NCBI GenBank assembly: GCA_017620795.1
Contig: JAGAUM010000002.1
Coordinates: 1-10,073 of the forward strand
Direction: 5' to 3'
Origin: Clostridia bacterium
Lineage (GTDB): Bacteria > Bacillota > Clostridia > RGIG8785
DNA: 10,073 bases
Under the pieces are notes generated by a model. That model was not told where the DNA came from. It saw only the letters and a program-made list of their open reading frames with translations, and did not search any database. A program made the translations under genes and the position numbers. Below, in pieces: positions 5,983 to 10,073 of the stretch; the first letter of the stretch is position 1; each line of letters starts with the position of its first letter.

Positions 5983-7620
5983 ATGCCCATTACTGAAATT
6001 TTACAAAAGAATGCGGATTTTTATCCCAGCGATGTGAGCTTGGTTGAAATCAACCCGACACTGGAAAACCGCTCCCGCCTTACTTGGCGTGAGTATTCTT
6101 TGATTGAGTCCAACCCCAATGAAGCCTATCGCAAGGAAATCACTTGGAGTGAGTTTAACAAGCGCGCCAATCGCTTTGCCAACTTCCTTTTGACCCGTGG
6201 CATCAAAAAAGGGGACAAGGTCGCCATTCTGCTTATGAACTGTATCGAGTGGCTGCCCGTTTACTTCGGTATCTTAAAGACGGGCGCTATGGCAGTGCCG
6301 TTGAATTACCGCTATGCTGCAGACGAAATCCGTTACTGCCTGGAACTGGCGGATGCAGATGCCATTATCTTCGGGCCTGAGTTTACCGGCCGAGTAGAAG
6401 AAATCTGTCACCGCGTCAAAAGAGTCAAGCTGTGGCTCTATCACGGTGAGGACTGCCCCACCTTTGCTGAAAGCTATGACAATCTGGTGACTTATTGTTC
6501 GTCCAAAAGCCCTCAGATTAAGTTGACGGATGACGATGATGCCGCGATCTACTTTTCTTCGGGTACAACGGGCTTTCCCAAAGCCATCATCCATAAGCAC
6601 AGAAGCTTGGTACATTCGGCAATGACGGAACAGAACCACCATTCCCAGACCAAAGACGATGTGTTCCTGTGCATTCCGCCCCTGTACCACACAGGTGCGA
6701 AGATGCATTGGTTCGGAAGCTTCTTGGTGGGCGGTAAGGCGGTCATCTTAAAGGGTATTCAACCCGATTGGATTTTAAAAGCCGTTTCGGAAGAACACTG
6801 CACCATCGTTTGGTTATTGGTGCCGTGGGCACAGGACATTTTAGACGCTATCGAGCGTGGGGATATCAAGTTAGAGGACTACGAGCTGGATCAGTGGCGG
6901 TTGATGCACATCGGCGCGCAACCCGTTCCGCCCAGTTTGATTAAACGTTGGAAGCAGGTCTTCCCCAATCATCAGTACGATACCAACTACGGATTGTCCG
7001 AGTCTATCGGCCCTGGTTGCGTTCACTTGGGTGTGGAAAACGAGCACAAGGTGGGCGCCATCGGCAAAGCGGGCTTCGGTTGGGAAACCAAAATCATCGA
7101 CGAAAAGGGCGAAACGGTTGCCCGTGGTGAGGTTGGCGAGCTGGCAGTCCGTGGGCCCGGTGTAATGACCGCTTACTATAAGGACGAAGCCGCTACCGAT
7201 GCGGTCTTAAAAGACGGCTGGCTTTATACCGGCGACATGGCGACCGAGGACGAGGATGGATTTATTTTCTTGGTCGACCGCAAAAAAGACGTCATTATCA
7301 CGGGTGGTGAAAACCTGTACCCCGTGCAGATTGAAGATTTCTTGCGTAAGAACGATAAAATCAGCGACGTTGCAGTTATCGGGTTGCCCGACCCCCGATT
7401 GGGTGAGATTGCCGCCGCCATCATTCAGATTAAAGAAGGCATGACCGCGACAGAAGAGGAAATCAATGATTTCTGCTTAGACCTGCCTCGGTATAAGCGT
7501 CCTCGCAAGATTGTTTTTGCGGACGTGCCCAGAAACCCCACCGGTAAGATTGAAAAGCCCAAGCTCCGCCAGATTTACTGTGGCGACAGCGTGGTTGCAC
7601 AACAAAACGAGATTAAGTAA
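5983..7620 (+). CDS. AMP-forming acyl/aryl-CoA ligase (ANL superfamily)
   Basis: Activates a carboxylic acid with ATP and CoA to the acyl-CoA, AMP and PPi through an acyl-adenylate; cytoplasmic. At 545 residues it is full length. Core motifs are all present: A3 SSGTTGFPK at 192-200, A5 YGLSES at 336-341, A7 YTGD at 415-418, A8 DRKKDVIITGGENLYP at 432-447, and A10 NPTGK at 518-522 with the catalytic lysine K522. The N-terminus has two similar short segments, TWREY (34-38) and TWSEF (54-58), making the region longer than in common fatty-acid ligases. The ATG at 5983 follows AAGGAG at 5967-5972. It lies 15 bases before iorA, which suggests that its product is the CoA ester used or made by IOR (phenylacetyl-, 4-hydroxyphenylacetyl- or indoleacetyl-CoA). 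Substrate is inference from context. Confidence 0.93.
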   Translation: MPITEILQKNADFYPSDVSLVEINPTLENRSRLTWREYSLIESNPNEAYRKEITWSEFNKRANRFANFLLTRGIKKGDKVAILLMNCIEWLPVYFGILKTGAMAVPLNYRYAADEIRYCLELADADAIIFGPEFTGRVEEICHRVKRVKLWLYHGEDCPTFAESYDNLVTYCSSKSPQIKLTDDDDAAIYFSSGTTGFPKAIIHKHRSLVHSAMTEQNHHSQTKDDVFLCIPPLYHTGAKMHWFGSFLVGGKAVILKGIQPDWILKAVSEEHCTIVWLLVPWAQDILDAIERGDIKLEDYELDQWRLMHIGAQPVPPSLIKRWKQVFPNHQYDTNYGLSESIGPGCVHLGVENEHKVGAIGKAGFGWETKIIDEKGETVARGEVGELAVRGPGVMTAYYKDEAATDAVLKDGWLYTGDMATEDEDGFIFLVDRKKDVIITGGENLYPVQIEDFLRKNDKISDVAVIGLPDPRLGEIAAAIIQIKEGMTATEEEINDFCLDLPRYKRPRKIVFADVPRNPTGKIEKPKLRQIYCGDSVVAQQNEIK

Positions 7621-7635
7621 TAGGAGAAGAGGCGA

Positions 7636-9369
7636 ATGAAAAAATTGTTATTGGGAAACGCCGCAGTAGCACGTGGTGCGTATGAAGCAGGCGTGCGGGT
7701 GGTTTCCTCCTATCCCGGTACCCCCAGTACCGAAATTACTGAAAGCATGGTTCCCTATTCCGAAGTAAACTTAGAATGGGCACCCAACGAAAAAGTTGCC
7801 GCAGAAGTTGCCATCGGTGCCGCTATTGCAGGGGCAAGAAGTATGTCCTGCATGAAGCATGTAGGCATGAACGTCATGGCAGACCCCTTGTTCACTGTCC
7901 GTTATACGGGCGTTACAGGTGGCTTGGTTTTCTGCGTTGCCGATGACCCGGGGATGCACTCCTCTCAGAACGAGCAGGACTCCCGTCATTATGCAAAGGC
8001 ATCCAAGACGGTGATGTTAGAGCCTTCCGACAGTGCCGAGTGTAAGGCATTTACCAAAGCAGCTTTTGACCTGTCCGAGGAATACGATACCCCTGTACTG
8101 CTCCGCCTGTCCACTCGGGTATCCCACTCCCAAAGCCTGGTAGAGGAAGAACCCCGCGCGGACATCCCTGTCCGTCCTTATGAAAAGAACATCCAAAAGC
8201 ATGTTATGATGCCTGCCGCCGCCCGTGGCCGTCACGTTGTGGTGGAAGAAGGTCAAGCGAAGTTGGCAGAATTTGCAGAAACTACCTCCTTTAACCGTCG
8301 CGAGGACAATGCTTCTGACATCGGTGTTATCACCTCTGGTGCGGCATATCAGTATGCCAAGGAAGCACTGGGCAATCAAGTCGGTTACTTCAAGCTGGGT
8401 ATGGTTTATCCCTTGCCTACCCAAGCGTTGCTGGATTTTGCCAAAGACTACAAGACGGTTTACGTCATCGAAGAATTGGACCCTTTCATTGAAGAACACT
8501 GCCGCGCCATTGGCATGAAGGTCCGTGGTAAGGAATGTTTCTCCCTTTTGGGCGAGTATACGGCGGCACAAATCAAAAAAGCTGTTTTGGGAACAGAGCC
8601 TGTAAAAACGGTAAAAAGCGAATCTACTTTGCCACCGAGACCTCCTGTTATGTGTGCAGGATGTCCTCACCGTGCCACTTTCTATGTTTTAAAGAAGCTT
8701 GGTCTGACGGTTTCTGGTGATATCGGTTGTTATACCTTGGGTGCCGTTGCTCCTTTAGCATCGGTAGACTCCACCATCTGTATGGGCGCTTCGGTCAGTG
8801 CCGCGTTCGGCATGGCAAAGGCACAGGGTCCCGAGTTTAATAAAAAGCTGGTTTCGGTTATCGGTGATTCCACTTTCATGCATTCGGGCATTACAGGCTT
8901 GATTGATATCGTTTATAACAAGGGCGCCAACACGGTGATTATTCTGGATAACTCCATCACAGGCATGACGGGACATCAGGATAACCCCACCACAGGCTTC
9001 ACCATTCGTCGCGAGCCTACCCGTCAGGTAGACTTGGAAGCCCTCTGCCATGCAGTAGGTGTGGACCGTGTTTCTGTTTGTGATCCCTTTGACTTAAAGG
9101 CATTTGAGGCATTGGTTAAGCAGGAAGTGGCTGCAGACGAGCCGTCAGTCATTATCGCACAGCATCCTTGTGCACTCTTAAAGACCGTGAAGTTAAGTGG
9201 CCGTTGCGTCATTACCGATGCCTGCAAGAACTGCAAAGCGTGCATGAAGCTGGGCTGCCCTGCCATTTCCGTTCGGGACGGCAAGGTGGAAATCGACGCT
9301 TCCCAGTGTAACGGATGCGGGCTTTGCGTGGGCGTTTGTCCGTTCAATGCCATCAAAAAGGAGGATTAA
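7636..9369 (+). CDS. iorA: Indolepyruvate:ferredoxin oxidoreductase, alpha subunit
   Basis: Catalytic subunit of IOR, which interconverts arylpyruvates (from Trp, Phe, Tyr) plus CoA with arylacetyl-CoA, CO2 and reduced ferredoxin. At 577 residues it is near the usual 580-640. Order of parts: pyrimidine domain with SSYPGTPSTEI at 24-34 and EWAPNEKVA at 47-55; CADxP-like VADDPGMHSSQNEQDSR at 101-117; a middle transketolase C-like domain; TPP domain with CAGCPHRATFY at 340-350, GDIGCYTLG at 361-369 and GDST at 410-413 with DNSITGMTGHQDNP at 438-451; then a C-terminal two-cluster ferredoxin domain. Its cysteines are C530, C533, C536, C541 (the C-x2-C-x2-C-x4-C form typical of IorA) and C558, C561, C564, C568. 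Ribosome-binding site AGGAGAAGAGG precedes the ATG. All expected cluster ligands are kept, so it looks functional. Confidence 0.97.
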   Translation: MKKLLLGNAAVARGAYEAGVRVVSSYPGTPSTEITESMVPYSEVNLEWAPNEKVAAEVAIGAAIAGARSMSCMKHVGMNVMADPLFTVRYTGVTGGLVFCVADDPGMHSSQNEQDSRHYAKASKTVMLEPSDSAECKAFTKAAFDLSEEYDTPVLLRLSTRVSHSQSLVEEEPRADIPVRPYEKNIQKHVMMPAAARGRHVVVEEGQAKLAEFAETTSFNRREDNASDIGVITSGAAYQYAKEALGNQVGYFKLGMVYPLPTQALLDFAKDYKTVYVIEELDPFIEEHCRAIGMKVRGKECFSLLGEYTAAQIKKAVLGTEPVKTVKSESTLPPRPPVMCAGCPHRATFYVLKKLGLTVSGDIGCYTLGAVAPLASVDSTICMGASVSAAFGMAKAQGPEFNKKLVSVIGDSTFMHSGITGLIDIVYNKGANTVIILDNSITGMTGHQDNPTTGFTIRREPTRQVDLEALCHAVGVDRVSVCDPFDLKAFEALVKQEVAADEPSVIIAQHPCALLKTVKLSGRCVITDACKNCKACMKLGCPAISVRDGKVEIDASQCNGCGLCVGVCPFNAIKKED

Positions 9370-9373
9370 GCCG

Positions 9374-9946
9374 ATGACGAAGAATATTATGATTGTGTGT
9401 GTTGGCGGTCAGGGTACTCTGCTTGCCAGCCGCATTTTAGGAAATGTTTTAATCGGTGAAGGTTATGACGTCAAGGTCTCTGAGGTTCATGGTATGAGCC
9501 AGCGTGGCGGCAGTGTTGTGACCTATGTCCGCTACGGTGAAGCGGTTGCGTCCCCCATCATTGAAGAGGGTGAAGCGGACATGATTTTAGCCTTTGAGCT
9601 GTTAGAAGCGTTACGCGCGCTCCCGTTTTTAAAAGAGGGTGGCAAGATGTTGGTCAATCGCCAGAAGATTGACCCCATGCCCGTTATTACCGGTGCGGCA
9701 GAATACCCCAACGGGGCAGAAACCGAGTTGGTGGAAAAAGCTAACGCGCAGGTCCTGGACGCTTTGTCCCTGGCCAAGACCGCAGGTAACGCCAAGGCGG
9801 TAAACGTGGTCTTGATTGGTGCTTTGGCAAAGGCAACCGATATTCCCTATGACAAATGGACCGATGCCATTCGCAGCACCGTTCCTGAAAAGTTTTTGGA
9901 AAGCAACTTAAAAGCATTTGCTTTGGGCTATGAAGGGGGAAAATAA
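9374..9946 (+). CDS. iorB: Indolepyruvate:ferredoxin oxidoreductase, beta subunit
   Basis: Gamma-domain (KorC-like) partner of IorA, 190 residues, the usual size. It carries the CoA-site-related GGQG at 11-14 near the N-terminus and the family block SEVHGMSQRGGSV at 36-48. The ATG at 9374 lies four bases after the iorA stop, with AAGGAGG (9358-9364) nine bases upstream; the frame stays open back to 9347 inside iorA, but that start has no such site. It is translated as part of one unit with iorA and is followed after two bases by a PaaK-type ligase, so the three are almost surely co-transcribed. In archaeal and clostridial enzymes IorA and IorB form a heterotetramer; nothing here suggests otherwise. 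Confidence 0.96.
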   Translation: MTKNIMIVCVGGQGTLLASRILGNVLIGEGYDVKVSEVHGMSQRGGSVVTYVRYGEAVASPIIEEGEADMILAFELLEALRALPFLKEGGKMLVNRQKIDPMPVITGAAEYPNGAETELVEKANAQVLDALSLAKTAGNAKAVNVVLIGALAKATDIPYDKWTDAIRSTVPEKFLESNLKAFALGYEGGK

Positions 9947-9948
9947 AG

Positions 9949-10073
9949 ATGTTTCAGCCGGAAATCGAAAAAATGTCCCGTGATGAGCTGACCGCCCTGC
10001 AGAGCGAGCGCCTGGTCAAGCAGGTGGCTCGGATGTATGAACGAGTAGCACTCTTTCGGGAGCGGATGGATGA
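9949..10073 (+). CDS. paaK: Phenylacetate-CoA ligase (PaaK type), N-terminal fragment cut by window edge
   Basis: An open frame begins with ATG at 9949, two bases after the iorB stop, and continues off the window after 41 codons. It reads MFQPEIEKMSRDEL, then LQSERL at 17-22 and YERVALFRERMD at 30-41, a close match to the known N-terminal helix region of PaaK ligases, which activate phenylacetate (or related aryl acids) with ATP and CoA. A purine-rich GAAGGGGGA (9932-9940) serves as the ribosome-binding site. The usual VPFYR is here VALFR. The active-site motifs lie beyond the window, so substrate and intactness cannot be judged. Its position makes a second aryl-acid-activating enzyme next to iorAB likely. 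Confidence 0.82.
   Translation, partial: MFQPEIEKMSRDELTALQSERLVKQVARMYERVALFRERMD

Noticed and set aside
8017..8670. A 217-codon minus-strand frame opposite iorA
   Set aside because: iorA is intact and conserved throughout; the antisense frame shows only cysteine- and arginine-rich sequence without any domain.
9347..9373. Earlier in-frame start for iorB within the iorA 3' end
   Set aside because: AAGGAGG at 9358-9364 is placed for the ATG at 9374, and IorB proteins begin close to the GGQG motif.
1..10073. CRISPR arrays, insertion sequences, tRNA or rRNA genes, phage genes
   Set aside because: No regularly spaced repeats, transposase genes, long terminal inverted repeats, cloverleaf-like units or rRNA-like sequence were seen; all sizeable stretches are explained by metabolic genes and their leaders.

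Overview
This window looks like chromosomal DNA of an anaerobic Gram-positive bacterium, most likely a clostridium (Bacillota). I infer this from strong AAGGAGG ribosome-binding sites, sigma-A type promoters with TTGACA boxes, two T-box leaders, and several ferredoxin-dependent 2-oxoacid oxidoreductases. Gene content suggests an amino-acid- and organic-acid-using gut or rumen type, but genus cannot be told. I see no mobile elements, rRNA, tRNA or CRISPR.

Layout: two divergent transcription units leave a shared regulatory region of about 780 bases (3575-4356). Leftward (minus strand) lie ilvE (branched-chain aminotransferase), a cysteine-free P-loop NTPase, a 2x[4Fe-4S] ferredoxin subunit, VorB-type alpha subunit and the TPP-binding beta subunit of a 2-oxoacid:ferredoxin oxidoreductase (cut by the left edge). 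Genes overlap or are 2-12 bases apart. Rightward (plus strand) lie a sodium:solute symporter, an AMP-forming acyl/aryl-CoA ligase, iorA and iorB (indolepyruvate:ferredoxin oxidoreductase), and the first 41 codons of a PaaK-type phenylacetate-CoA ligase, cut by the right edge.

The regulatory region holds two back-to-back promoters, each followed by a T-box riboswitch with intrinsic terminator. By position in Stem I, the leftward leader reads AUC (isoleucine) and the rightward one UAC (tyrosine). Both units also carry a likely second promoter just downstream of a terminator: one before ilvE, one between the symporter and the CoA ligase.

How the genes may work together (inference): T-boxes switch genes on when the cognate tRNA is uncharged, so they normally mark biosynthesis or uptake. 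This suggests the oxidoreductases run in the reductive, CO2-fixing direction here: branched acyl-CoA to branched 2-oxoacid to Ile/Val/Leu through IlvE on the left; and, on the right, uptake of an aromatic compound, activation of an aryl acid to its CoA ester, and reductive carboxylation to an arylpyruvate for Tyr (and perhaps Phe/Trp). The opposite, fermentative direction remains possible, particularly from the T-box-independent promoters.
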